DNA from: Lachnospiraceae bacterium
GTDB lineage: Bacteria; Bacillota_A; Clostridia; Lachnospirales; Lachnospiraceae
DNA length: 18,678 nt
Assembly (NCBI GenBank): GCA_028694115.1
Contig: JAQUUB010000086.1
Location: 1-18,678 of the forward strand
Reading direction: 5' to 3'
In this document: in pieces, positions 6,963 to 15,346 of the stretch
Numbering within the stretch: the first letter of the stretch is position 1
Layout of the letters: every line of letters begins with the position of its first letter
Position numbers and translations under genes: made by a program
The notes under the pieces: generated by a model
Seen by the model: only the letters and a program-made list of their open reading frames with translations
The model's database searches: none
Told to the model about the DNA's origin: nothing

Positions 6963-8060
6963 ATGGCAAAAATGTTTAGCATTATTGTTCCTATTTACAA
7001 GATAAGAGAAGAATATTTGTGCCAGTGTATCGAGAGTTTAATTAATCAGACATTCAAAAATATAGAAATTCATCTTATGGATGATGGTAGTCCGGATCAT
7101 TGTGGTCAAATTTGTGATGAGTATGCATGGAAGGATAATCGAATTATCGTTCATCACTTGAAAAATGGTGGACTGTCATATGCCAGAAACTGTGGATTGG
7201 AAGCAGCGACAGGTGAGTACATTATTTTTGTTGATGGCGATGATTGGGTTAATATTGATTTTTGTGATAATATGAATACAATTTTGGCAAGTGATTCAAG
7301 CATAGATATCATTTGTACATGCTATTGTTATGCTTATAAAAACGGAAATATTGAGGTGAATAACAATAGTGAGATATTTAATAAAAAGATTATGCTTGAT
7401 AGAGAAAAAAAAGAAAAATTGTTAATGGCTGCACTTTACTTACCACAGTATTTAAACGCAGATATTTCAAATCAAGCTGAATATTCCATAACGATGTGGG
7501 GAAAGGTTTTTAAACAAGATTTTTTGATGAAAAATCAGTTAAAGTGCGTTCAGGGAATTTCACCCTTTGAAGATAATATTTTTTATGCACAAATGTTAAA
7601 AGCTAAGCCTTTAGTATATTTTGACAATCATATATCAGTTTATTATAGAATTAATGAACAAAGTGTAACGCAGCGTCGTCTGAATCACAAATATGAAATT
7701 AGAAACTTAAGTAAGACTATTAATGCATTAAAGAAAGTTGTTGATGAACAGTATTTGATGACGTTATTTTCTATCATGCGTATCAGACAGATTAGTGAAA
7801 ATATATTCTTGAATAGAGAGATAAGTTTCAAAGAAAAGAAAAAAAATATTTATTGCATAAAAAATGATACTGAAATTAAGGAACAACTTCAAATCATTAA
7901 AATGAAACGATACTATAAACATTTTTATAAGAGCCATCGATTGTTTTATGAGCTTTTTTCACATAAACAATGGTATCTTCTTTACATTCTGTTTAGTTTG
8001 AAGAAACATTGTATGATGCAGAGAAAGATGAATCACGATGGTCTTGTACGATTTAAGTAG
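6963..8060 (+). CDS. GT2 family glycosyltransferase (EpsJ-like)
   Basis: A 365-residue GT-A transferase. It starts with FSIIVPIYKIREEYLCQCIESL, split from the donor-site acidic pair LMDDGSPDHCG (about residues 38-48) by the usual NQTFKNIEIHL stretch. GGLSYARNCGL (about 70-80) and the metal-binding FVDGDDWV (about 91-98) follow. The C-terminal half, with FEDNIFYAQML and YYRINEQSVTQ, is the acceptor part usual in EPS GT2 enzymes. GGAGGAGG ends 10 bases before the ATG. It should add one sugar in the cytoplasm; its specificity is unknown. Confidence 0.92.
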   Translation: MAKMFSIIVPIYKIREEYLCQCIESLINQTFKNIEIHLMDDGSPDHCGQICDEYAWKDNRIIVHHLKNGGLSYARNCGLEAATGEYIIFVDGDDWVNIDFCDNMNTILASDSSIDIICTCYCYAYKNGNIEVNNNSEIFNKKIMLDREKKEKLLMAALYLPQYLNADISNQAEYSITMWGKVFKQDFLMKNQLKCVQGISPFEDNIFYAQMLKAKPLVYFDNHISVYYRINEQSVTQRRLNHKYEIRNLSKTINALKKVVDEQYLMTLFSIMRIRQISENIFLNREISFKEKKKNIYCIKNDTEIKEQLQIIKMKRYYKHFYKSHRLFYELFSHKQWYLLYILFSLKKHCMMQRKMNHDGLVRFK

Positions 8061-8079
8061 ATTTAGGAGTAAGAGAAAA

Positions 8080-9492
8080 GTGAAAATTTTATCGGTTATA
8101 AAAAAAAATGAGCTTATAAAAAATACAGGAATTATTGCTATCGGAAAAATTTCTACTCAAATTGTTAGCTTTTTTCTGTTGCCGGTATACACAGCATATT
8201 TAACAGCAGCAGATTATGGAGTGGTTGATTTACTTAACACATTGATTCAGCTACTACTACCGATTGTTTCGCTTCAGCTTGAACAAGCAATTTTTAGATT
8301 CCTAATTGAATATAGGAATAACGAAGAAAAACAGAAAGAATACATTTCTTCAACTATCGTATTTCTTGCTATTACTGGTATAAGCTATACAGTTTTTATG
8401 GTAATTGTAGGAGGGTTTATTCAGAATAAGTATAAGTACTTTTTGTTGTTTAATTTATTGACTGTAATGTTTTCTTATGTTTTGTCTCAAATTGCAAGAG
8501 GATTGGGACATAATGGTATTTATTCTGTTGCTAATTTCCTGATGTCGCTGGTAAATATTGTACTCAATATTGTATTTATTGTTACGATGGGAATGGGAGC
8601 TCTGGGGATGCTGCTATCCGGACTCATTTCAAATGTTGTGAGTTGTATTTATGTAATTGTCGCAATTAGATTGGATCGTTATATATCTGTAAAAGCATTT
8701 AAGTTGGAACTTTGTAAGAAAATGACAAAATACTCGTTCCCATTGATTCCTAACCAGATTTCGTGGTGGGTGTTTAATGCCTCTGACCGTTTAATAATTT
8801 CTGCTATATTGTCGGTTTCCTTGAATGGTATTTATGCAGTTGCAAATAAGTTTTCTACATTATTTGTTACAGTGTTCAATTATTTTGCATTGTCTTGGAC
8901 CGAGCAAGCTGCAATTCATATTAATGACGAAAATGCAAGTGCATATTTTTCAAAAGTGTCAGAAACATCTATTCGTTTTTTCTCAACATTGATTTTAGGA
9001 ATGATTGCTGTAATGCCTTTTGTTTTTCCATATATTGTAAATGCTCAATATGAAAATGCATATTATCAGATTCCTATTTTGTTGCTTGGTGCATACTTTA
9101 ATATAATTGTAGGTATATATAGTGCTGTATATATTGCGAAAAAAGACACAAAAAGTATCGCAAAAACATCATTTCTCGCTGCGCTGATTAATGTGATTAT
9201 AAATATTATGTTTATTTCTAAATGGCGGCTATTTGCAGCTTCGATTTCTACTGTTATTGCATATGCATTTTTGGCAATTTATCGTATTATTGACGCAAGA
9301 AAATATATAAAAATTCAAATAAACAAAATATGTTATATATCCTTTTTTATGATGTATATTTTGATTTTTGTTACCTATATGATTAATAATGTGAAATTGA
9401 ATATTATTGCACTTCTAATCGCCTGTGTGTATGCGTTGATAATCAATAGAAAAACAATTGTCCTGGCTTTGGAGAGAAAATTAAGGGAGTGA
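8080..9492 (+). CDS. wzx: Wzx-like lipid-linked repeat-unit flippase
   Basis: A 470-residue polytopic membrane protein of the polysaccharide transporter (MOP/PST) superfamily, with about twelve or more hydrophobic segments across its length. The N-terminus is characteristic: NTGIIAIGKISTQIVSFFLL and PVYTAYLTAADYGVVDLLN, followed by the central FPLIPNQISWWVFNASDR and LIISAILS that recur in Wzx proteins. It should move the undecaprenyl-linked repeat unit across the membrane for the Wzy polymerase. The frame opens at ATG 8038, overlapping the previous gene by 23 bases, but AGGAG (8065-8069) is placed 10 bases before an in-frame GTG at 8080, and the shorter product begins like other family members. 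I prefer 8080; 8038 remains possible. Confidence 0.9.
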   Translation: MKILSVIKKNELIKNTGIIAIGKISTQIVSFFLLPVYTAYLTAADYGVVDLLNTLIQLLLPIVSLQLEQAIFRFLIEYRNNEEKQKEYISSTIVFLAITGISYTVFMVIVGGFIQNKYKYFLLFNLLTVMFSYVLSQIARGLGHNGIYSVANFLMSLVNIVLNIVFIVTMGMGALGMLLSGLISNVVSCIYVIVAIRLDRYISVKAFKLELCKKMTKYSFPLIPNQISWWVFNASDRLIISAILSVSLNGIYAVANKFSTLFVTVFNYFALSWTEQAAIHINDENASAYFSKVSETSIRFFSTLILGMIAVMPFVFPYIVNAQYENAYYQIPILLLGAYFNIIVGIYSAVYIAKKDTKSIAKTSFLAALINVIINIMFISKWRLFAASISTVIAYAFLAIYRIIDARKYIKIQINKICYISFFMMYILIFVTYMINNVKLNIIALLIACVYALIINRKTIVLALERKLRE

Positions 9493-9499
9493 ATTTGAA

Positions 9500-10678
9500 G
9501 TGAGTAAAATCAGAAAGATAATTGCATTTTCTAAAGGCGACTCAAGACAATGTAGTACGTGGTCAAATGTTCCGTATTATTTTTTGAAAAATATTGAGAA
9601 AAAAGGTATAAAAGTAGTACGTGTTAATCTCCAGTGGGAAGATGATAGTGCGTTTGCTAAAAAAGTGATAAAGTTTGGTAATGCGTTGATTCGTCATTCT
9701 TATCGGTTGCTACAAAAAGGAAGTACGGCAATGAATACGATAGACAGATTAGCAATTTATGAAAAAGTAGAAAATCGAAGAATTAAAGAAGCTATCAATC
9801 AAAATCCAGATGCGGATATTGCTTTATTTTTCGACTATAGTCACTCACTAAAAACGAATAACTCAATAAAAGTGGCGCTGTTCTGTGATTGGACAATTGC
9901 ATATGAAATTAAAAATCATCAGAATAGAGTTCCAAACCACTTTGAAAAGAAGGCTATTCACAGACAATATCAGCATATGGAACAATCCGATTGTATTATA
10001 ACATTGTTTCCAAATGTATACGCGGAACTTGTTAAACATTTTGGAAGGGAAAAAGTGTATTACCTTGGAAATGTTATTAACGCAGAAATGAACACGAAGC
10101 TCGATCAGTCTATTATGCTTGCAGCACATTACAATTCTAATCGGGTATTGATGATAGGAAGAAAAGCGTATAAAGAGGGACTTATTCAATTGGCTGAGTC
10201 TGTGAAGATTTATAATGAAGGAAAGCCTGAATCACATCAATTACTTATTGATGTGATAGGTATGACTGAAAAAGAAACCGGATTGAACGATGACCATATT
10301 ATATATTATGGTTATTTGAATAAGAATAATACGGAACAAAAAAATACATATTATAATTTAATACAGGGCGCTAAAGTAATCTGTAACACGACAGAAAATT
10401 GGGTTGGTATTTCGTCTATTATTGAGGCAATGTATTGGAAATTGCCAGTGATTATTAATCCGACAGAAGACATTTATAAAACTTTTGGTCAACAAATATC
10501 CTTTGGTAGATACGTGGAAAAAAATGATTCTGCTGAGATTGGCAATGCCTTGAAGTGGATTTTGGAGTTGGATAGAGATTCGTATAGCGAGGTGTGTGAG
10601 GCATCGTATAAAGCTGTAAAAGATTTTACATGGGAAGGCTATGTTGAGCGCATAGTAGAGACATTTGAGACGTTGTAG
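9500..10678 (+). CDS. GT4-like (GT-B fold) glycosyltransferase
   Basis: A 392-residue protein that looks like a two-domain GT-B retaining transferase. The C-terminal domain has NRVLMIGRKAYKEGL (domain entry, about residue 213), a DDHIIYYGYLNKN segment, and ENWVGISSIIEAMYWKLPVI (about 298-317), which corresponds to the E-x7-E-type donor-binding region of GT4 enzymes. The N-terminal domain is divergent and has no motif I can name. Translation starts at GTG 9500 with GGGAG 10 bases upstream, only 7 bases after the Wzx stop. It should add one sugar to the repeat unit; its specificity is unknown. Confidence 0.78.
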   Translation: MSKIRKIIAFSKGDSRQCSTWSNVPYYFLKNIEKKGIKVVRVNLQWEDDSAFAKKVIKFGNALIRHSYRLLQKGSTAMNTIDRLAIYEKVENRRIKEAINQNPDADIALFFDYSHSLKTNNSIKVALFCDWTIAYEIKNHQNRVPNHFEKKAIHRQYQHMEQSDCIITLFPNVYAELVKHFGREKVYYLGNVINAEMNTKLDQSIMLAAHYNSNRVLMIGRKAYKEGLIQLAESVKIYNEGKPESHQLLIDVIGMTEKETGLNDDHIIYYGYLNKNNTEQKNTYYNLIQGAKVICNTTENWVGISSIIEAMYWKLPVIINPTEDIYKTFGQQISFGRYVEKNDSAEIGNALKWILELDRDSYSEVCEASYKAVKDFTWEGYVERIVETFETL

Positions 10679-10710
10679 ATAACATCACAATAAGAGAGCG
10701 GTGGAGAAAA

Positions 10711-11364
10711 ATGATTAGAAGCGCGGTTGATAAGATAGTAGTAAAACCTATAAAATTTGTATTATTTAAGAAAAATTGGAGAAAGAAAAATACCCATAAT
10801 TTCACCAATGCAGAAAGCTTCTTTTATTTAGATAATGTCACTGTAGGAAAAGGCACATACGGTCCAATTAATGTTCAGCATTATTACAGACCAGCAAAGT
10901 TAACAATTGGAAATTATTGTTCGATTGCAAATAAGGTTGAATTTTTGTTGGGGGGGAACCATAGTACAAAATGTATTTCCACCTATCCTTTTGGCCCTCG
11001 AGTGTACAACAATTTTCATCGGAGGGGGGTGCCAAGGAAGACCGATATTGTAGTAGAGGATGATGTATGGATTGGCTATGGGGCATTGATTCTGTCAGGT
11101 GTGACAATTGGACAGGGGAGTATTATTGGTGCAAGCTCGGTAGTGACGAAGGACGTACCCCCCTATTCTGTTTACGCAGGAAATAGAGTGATACACAAAA
11201 GATTTCCTGAGGAAATTGTTGAAAAATTATTGGAAATAGATTTTTCACATATTAATCATGTTAAGGGAGATGGTTTTGAGGAAGTTTGGGATCAAGAAAT
11301 AACCATAGAAAACTATGAGAATGTGCTTGGAAAATTTGTGGGAATTAAAGACAATAATGGGTGA
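10711..11364 (+). CDS. Hexapeptide-repeat O-acetyltransferase (CatB/XAT-like)
   Basis: A 217-residue left-handed beta-helix acyltransferase, probably O-acetylating the polysaccharide from acetyl-CoA. It has hexapeptide-repeat stretches (LTIGNYCSIANKVEFLLG; later VVEDDVWIGYGALIL and SGVTIGQGSIIGASSVVTKD) and the XAT-type loop GGNHSTKCISTYPFG with the likely catalytic histidine near residue 86. The end, VTKDVPPYSVYAGNR, is also typical. GGTGGAG lies just before the ATG. The gene carries a run of seven G, one of six G and one of six C in otherwise AT-rich sequence. The first encodes the glycines just before the catalytic-type histidine, so length changes there would cut off most of the protein. 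The reading frame is intact here. Confidence 0.9.
   Translation: MIRSAVDKIVVKPIKFVLFKKNWRKKNTHNFTNAESFFYLDNVTVGKGTYGPINVQHYYRPAKLTIGNYCSIANKVEFLLGGNHSTKCISTYPFGPRVYNNFHRRGVPRKTDIVVEDDVWIGYGALILSGVTIGQGSIIGASSVVTKDVPPYSVYAGNRVIHKRFPEEIVEKLLEIDFSHINHVKGDGFEEVWDQEITIENYENVLGKFVGIKDNNG
10950..11163. repeat. Three G/C homopolymer tracts in one O-acetyltransferase gene
   Basis: G7 at 10950-10956, G6 at 11024-11029 and C6 at 11158-11163 lie within 214 bp of a gene otherwise rich in A and T. Runs of this kind in surface-structure genes can act as slipped-strand contingency tracts. They are short compared with well-known phase-variable tracts, so activity is uncertain. The current lengths keep the gene in frame. 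Confidence 0.5.
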
Positions 11365-11423
11365 TTTGCGATTTCAATCAATGTGAATTCAATTGTGCAC
11401 CCTTTATTATGAGGGAAATTGAT

Positions 11424-12668
11424 ATGAAGGAATTATGTGATAAAAATAATTGCACGGCTTGTAGTGCGTGTGAAAATATCTGTAACAAAAATGCCATTGT
11501 TCAAATTAAAAGATGGGATGGATCTTGGTATATGACGATTGATGAAGATAGATGCATTGATTGCAATCTTTGTCGAAAAGTGTGTCCAAGTCTTAATACT
11601 AAGGTGTCAAACAAGCCAATGAAGGCTTTTGCTGCTTGGAGTAAAGATTCTGATATACATAGAAAATCTGCATCAGGAGGAATTGCATCAGAGTTATATT
11701 TGTTCGCAATTCGAAATGGTTGGTCTTTTGTAGGGGTACAGCTTGATGAACGATTTGATGCGTATTATTGCATGGGAGAGACGGAATGCGATATAGAAAA
11801 ATTCAGAAATTCTAAATATTCTTTCAGCAATATGGGTGATGTTTACAAAAAAATTGAACAAGTCATAAAAAAGAATAAAAGGGTATTATTCATAGGATTG
11901 CCGTGTCATGTATCAGCGGTAAAAAGCTATTTTACCCTTAAAAAGTTAAACATGGATTATCTAGTGACGGTCGATCTTGTGTGTCATGGAACTCCATCAC
12001 CAGACTTTCTTAAGCAACATATAAAAACGGTAGAAGAAAAAAAGGGAAAAAAAACATCAATCTGTTATTTTAGAGATCCGAATTACAATACAGATAGATA
12101 TTTCTTTACACTGTATGATGTCAATGGGAATAGATTATATAAGAAAAAAATTAAAAGTGATGATACATATCAAATTGGATATCATTCTGCATTAATCTAT
12201 CGAGACTCATGTTATAGTTGCATGTATGCAAAAAGGGAACGAGAAGGTGACATTACAATCTCGGATTATCATGGTTTGGGTAGCAAGGTTGAATATAGAA
12301 AAAGTAGATATGCGGTTTCATGTATACTAGTAAATACGGTTAAGGGAAAAATTATAGTTGAACAGTTAAATGATGAGAAAAGGTTACAATTATTTGAACG
12401 TCCTCTTTTGGAACCGTTGGAAGGCGAACCACAATTTAATCACCCATCCGTAGCGCCAGTGGAAAGGGAGACATTCATAAAAGAGTATATAAAATATCAA
12501 AGTTATGATATGGCTGCAGAAAGAGCCTTTAAAGAAATTAAGAGGCAAAGTATAAGGGATGGATATATTGATTTTAATTTGATTAGAATTAGGCTGTCAT
12601 CACATATTTCTCCAAACCAGAAAAGTCGTATTAAAAAGATCCTAAAGTTGTTTTTACATAAGTTATAA
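11424..12668 (+). CDS. FrhB-like (coenzyme F420 hydrogenase beta subunit family) iron-sulfur protein
   Basis: A 414-residue protein with two N-terminal 4Fe-4S ferredoxin motifs, C-x2-C-x2-C-x3-C in CTACSACENIC and again in CIDCNLCRKVC, followed by FrhB-type domains. These show KSASGG, FIGLPCHVSAVKSY, VDLVCHGTPSP and the later RDSCYSCMYAKRER-GDITISDYHG segment. Family members with F420 do redox chemistry. Clostridia and Bacteroides use related genes in polysaccharide loci, often with pyruvyl transferases as here, where their reaction is not well known. A role in modifying a sugar is inferred from context. The frame also opens at GTG 11361, overlapping the previous stop, but GAGGGA sits 7 bases before ATG 11424 and relatives start close to this cysteine cluster. 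Confidence 0.87.
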   Translation: MKELCDKNNCTACSACENICNKNAIVQIKRWDGSWYMTIDEDRCIDCNLCRKVCPSLNTKVSNKPMKAFAAWSKDSDIHRKSASGGIASELYLFAIRNGWSFVGVQLDERFDAYYCMGETECDIEKFRNSKYSFSNMGDVYKKIEQVIKKNKRVLFIGLPCHVSAVKSYFTLKKLNMDYLVTVDLVCHGTPSPDFLKQHIKTVEEKKGKKTSICYFRDPNYNTDRYFFTLYDVNGNRLYKKKIKSDDTYQIGYHSALIYRDSCYSCMYAKREREGDITISDYHGLGSKVEYRKSRYAVSCILVNTVKGKIIVEQLNDEKRLQLFERPLLEPLEGEPQFNHPSVAPVERETFIKEYIKYQSYDMAAERAFKEIKRQSIRDGYIDFNLIRIRLSSHISPNQKSRIKKILKLFLHKL

Positions 12669-12711
12669 TTTGTAAAGTATATTTCTGAGAATGAAATATT
12701 TATAGACAAAT

Positions 12712-12728
12712 CATCGTTGTATACGATG
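12712..12728 (+). other. Small hairpin in intergenic gap
   Basis: CATCGT and ACGATG form a 6-bp stem with a 5-base loop in the 86-bp gap before the next gene, the longest gap inside the operon. No T-run follows, so it is not a terminator. It may affect mRNA processing, or be chance. Confidence 0.25.
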
Positions 12729-12754
12729 CTATCAATAGACGAGGTGATGATGGA

Positions 12755-13420
12755 ATGAACAAAGATAGTATAAAACAGATTTGCAGGAACAATCTGGTAA
12801 TGAATAAGATTATTGCATTTGGATATCGAATTGCAGGAAGGTCGCTTTTTATTTCAAGTAAAAATAATACGTTGGAGGCTCCTTTAGCTTATTTGTGGAA
12901 AGTGAAATTGAATGTCCAAGGAAGAAATAATAAAATAATTTTGGGGCGAGGTGTGAGAATCAAAAATACCGTGGTTAATATTTATGGAGATAATAATACC
13001 TTGATTTTAGAAGATTATGCCCGGGTACATAATTCTACATTTGTTTTACATCAAAATAATTGTAGAATACAGATGGGTAAATCTAGTAGCGCAGAAAAAG
13101 CCCTATTTGCCGCAGTGGAACATGAGTCCAGGATAATTATAGGGGAGGATTGTATGATCTCCACTGACGTAGAAATTCGTACTAGTGATTCTCATAAAAT
13201 TTATTCTTCTGATGGTACCCGGATTAATCCGAAGAGAGATGTTTTTATAGGTAATCATGTTTGGATTGGTGCCCATGCGAATGTCTTAAAAGGTGTAACA
13301 ATCCACGACGGTGGCATTGTGGGATTTGGCAGTATTTTGACAAAAGATATTCCTGCGGGGTATGTGGTTGCTGGTAATCCTGCTGTTATTGTAAAAAAGG
13401 ATGTTCATTGGGAAAGATAA
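12755..13420 (+). CDS. Hexapeptide-repeat acyltransferase (WcaF/maltose acetyltransferase-like)
   Basis: A 221-residue left-handed beta-helix acyltransferase. Hexapeptide stretches run from about residue 60 (IILGRGVRIKNTVVNIYG) to the end, including IIIGEDCMISTDVEIRTSDSH, where the final histidine is the likely catalytic base, then VFIGNHVWIGAHANVL and the closing GSILTKDIPAGYVVAGNPA. The AGNPA ending is typical of sugar O-acetyltransferases. GAGGTGA precedes the ATG. The first 50 residues do not fit the repeat and may serve in acceptor binding. It probably adds an acetyl group to the repeat unit or a precursor; N-acylation of an amino sugar cannot be excluded. Confidence 0.88.
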   Translation: MNKDSIKQICRNNLVMNKIIAFGYRIAGRSLFISSKNNTLEAPLAYLWKVKLNVQGRNNKIILGRGVRIKNTVVNIYGDNNTLILEDYARVHNSTFVLHQNNCRIQMGKSSSAEKALFAAVEHESRIIIGEDCMISTDVEIRTSDSHKIYSSDGTRINPKRDVFIGNHVWIGAHANVLKGVTIHDGGIVGFGSILTKDIPAGYVVAGNPAVIVKKDVHWER

Positions 13421-13435
13421 GGAGATTGGAAAGTT

Positions 13436-14434
13436 ATGCAGCAAAGTTTAGCGTCTGACAGTAGAAAACGTCTGATTGGGCTCGATATCTTGAAAGGAGT
13501 ATGTGCATTATTTGTTGTGTTTATACATTTCCCGTTTTTAGGTATTAGTGGTAAAATAATTACGGTAATAGCGCGGGGGGCAGTTCCGGTATTCTTCATG
13601 TGTTCGGGATATTTTTTAAAAAAATCGGATGAGTGTAATTTTCTTGTGTTTACTAGAAAGGTAAAACACATTGGCAAGATAACTATTGCGTCTGTAATGT
13701 TGTATATTATTTATACTGCATATTGTAGTGGTATCGGGTACGTGATTTCGGAGATTAATATTGTTAATCTAGCAAAAGTGCTTATTTTTAATGCGCCTCA
13801 GATTTCTTCATGGCATTTGTGGTTCTTGTTTGCACTACTATATGCGTATACCTTGTATTATATGATGTGTAAATTAAATCTTCAAAGGTATAAGCTCGGT
13901 ATTGCTGTAGTAGGTTTGGCAGTGAATCTGATTATACGAGAATTCTTATATGCAATAGGAATAGATATTTTGGCACAGTTTGTTCGCAATGCATACTGTT
14001 TTGGACTACCTTTTTTTATTATAGGGACATGGATTAGAGATTCAAAGCATAGGGTACAAGAAATTCAAACTAGTAAATGTTGGAGAATGGTCATCGTTGG
14101 TTTGTGTATAGCTATATTGGAAAATCAACTTTGGGGTGATTATACTTTAGAACTGAGTTTTGGTATTATTTTGTATGCCGTGTTTTTATTTGTTTTGGCA
14201 GTTAAGTATAAAGGGAGAGATTTCTTTATATTAGAGTATATAGGGAGAAATTGTTCTTTGTATATTTATGTTATTCACGTTATTGTAGGAACAATGGTTT
14301 TTAGGTTGGGAGAGGTACAGGAATCCTATTGGTGGATTGCTACCTTGCTGACTATTATTATTTCTGTTGGAATATCAATTATGTTCTCCGTGGGCTTAAA
14401 TAAGGTGACATCTAGGAAGAAAGGATTAAGGTAG
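13436..14434 (+). CDS. Acyltransferase-3 family membrane protein (OafA/WecH-like)
   Basis: A 332-residue polytopic membrane protein with about ten hydrophobic segments. The N-terminus RLIGLDILKGVCALFVVFIHF is the usual opening of acyltransferase-3 proteins (one residue over the limit of a short motif; the key part is LDILKG...FIHF), followed by VPVFFMCSGYFL, here within ARGAVPVFFMCSG near residue 50, and SSWHLWFLFALLYAY at about 122-136. Such proteins move acyl groups, usually acetyl, onto sugars at or across the membrane. AAGGAGA lies 10 bases before the ATG. A run of six G at 13575-13580 falls in the ARGA codons. It is the third acyl-decoration candidate of the operon. Confidence 0.87.
   Translation: MQQSLASDSRKRLIGLDILKGVCALFVVFIHFPFLGISGKIITVIARGAVPVFFMCSGYFLKKSDECNFLVFTRKVKHIGKITIASVMLYIIYTAYCSGIGYVISEINIVNLAKVLIFNAPQISSWHLWFLFALLYAYTLYYMMCKLNLQRYKLGIAVVGLAVNLIIREFLYAIGIDILAQFVRNAYCFGLPFFIIGTWIRDSKHRVQEIQTSKCWRMVIVGLCIAILENQLWGDYTLELSFGIILYAVFLFVLAVKYKGRDFFILEYIGRNCSLYIYVIHVIVGTMVFRLGEVQESYWWIATLLTIIISVGISIMFSVGLNKVTSRKKGLR
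13575..13580. repeat. G6 tract in the acyltransferase-3 gene
   Basis: Six consecutive G lie about 140 bp into the acyltransferase-3 gene, in AT-rich surroundings. It is a second gene in the operon with a candidate slipped-strand tract, again an acyl-decoration gene. The tract is short, so it may be only chance codon use. Confidence 0.35.
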
Positions 14435-14439
14435 GAGAT

Positions 14440-15336
14440 ATGATATCGATTATAACGCCAACTTATCAACGGGGAGATAAATTGTGTCGACTCTATGAGT
14501 CACTTTTACGGCAGACATGTAAAGAATTTGAGTGGATTGTTATTGATGATGGTTCTACAGATGGTACTGACAAAGTATGCAAAAAATTATTGGAAGATAA
14601 AAAAATTAAAATGGTTTATCAACATACAGAAAACAATGGGAAATGTATAGCAGTCAATTTTGCAGTAAAATTTGCAAGTGCTGACTATATTTTGATTGTG
14701 GATAGTGACGATTGGTTGAAAGATGATGCTGTAGAAATAATTGAGGCACGTTTATCATATTTTGATGAAGATATTTGTGCATTGTCATTTTTTAGAGAAT
14801 ACTCAGATGGGAGAATTAATGGAAATTTCTTTGAAAAAGATGCTTTCAAAGCCAATTATATTGACGTTCGTGTAAATTCAAATGACGGCTGGAATGATAA
14901 ATCTGAAGTATATCGCAAAGATATCTTACTGAAATTTCCATTTCCACAATATGGAAAGGAACGATTTTTGGCAGAAAACATTGTTTGGATACCAATGTCT
15001 TATGAATATGACATGTATTTTTTCAATCAATCAATCTATGTGGGTGAGTATTTAGATGGTGGATTGACAAAAAATGTTTTTAGAAATAAGCGGAATAATC
15101 CAGTGGGTGCATATAAGGTGGCAGAGTTGTATATGGGATCACATATGAATCAAATTAATAAGATTAAAGGAAGTATTCTTTATACATATTATTCTAAAAT
15201 AGCATTGAAATCCTATTTCAAGTCATTTGTGGAAACAAAACATAAATTTCTATATATAACAACATTTATTCCGGCTTTGATTTATGGTGGAATTTTAAAG
15301 AAAAAAGAAAAACTAATCGTTGATGTCGGAAAGTAA
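14440..15336 (+). CDS. GT2 family glycosyltransferase
   Basis: A 298-residue GT-A transferase with the standard start ISIITPTYQRGDKL, the acidic donor motif VIDDGSTDGT (about residues 34-43), NNGKCIAVNFAVKFA (about 65-79) and the metal-binding VDSDDWLKDDAVE (about 87-99). The C-terminal half, with WNDKSEVYRKDILLKFPFP and FLAENIVWIPMSY, matches a common subgroup of capsule GT2 enzymes. It begins 5 bases after the previous stop. The ribosome binding site is ambiguous: AGGAG ends only 2 bases before the ATG, and AAGG is 8 bases away. Sugar specificity is unknown. Confidence 0.91.
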   Translation: MISIITPTYQRGDKLCRLYESLLRQTCKEFEWIVIDDGSTDGTDKVCKKLLEDKKIKMVYQHTENNGKCIAVNFAVKFASADYILIVDSDDWLKDDAVEIIEARLSYFDEDICALSFFREYSDGRINGNFFEKDAFKANYIDVRVNSNDGWNDKSEVYRKDILLKFPFPQYGKERFLAENIVWIPMSYEYDMYFFNQSIYVGEYLDGGLTKNVFRNKRNNPVGAYKVAELYMGSHMNQINKIKGSILYTYYSKIALKSYFKSFVETKHKFLYITTFIPALIYGGILKKKEKLIVDVGK

Positions 15337-15346
15337 GGTGATAGAA

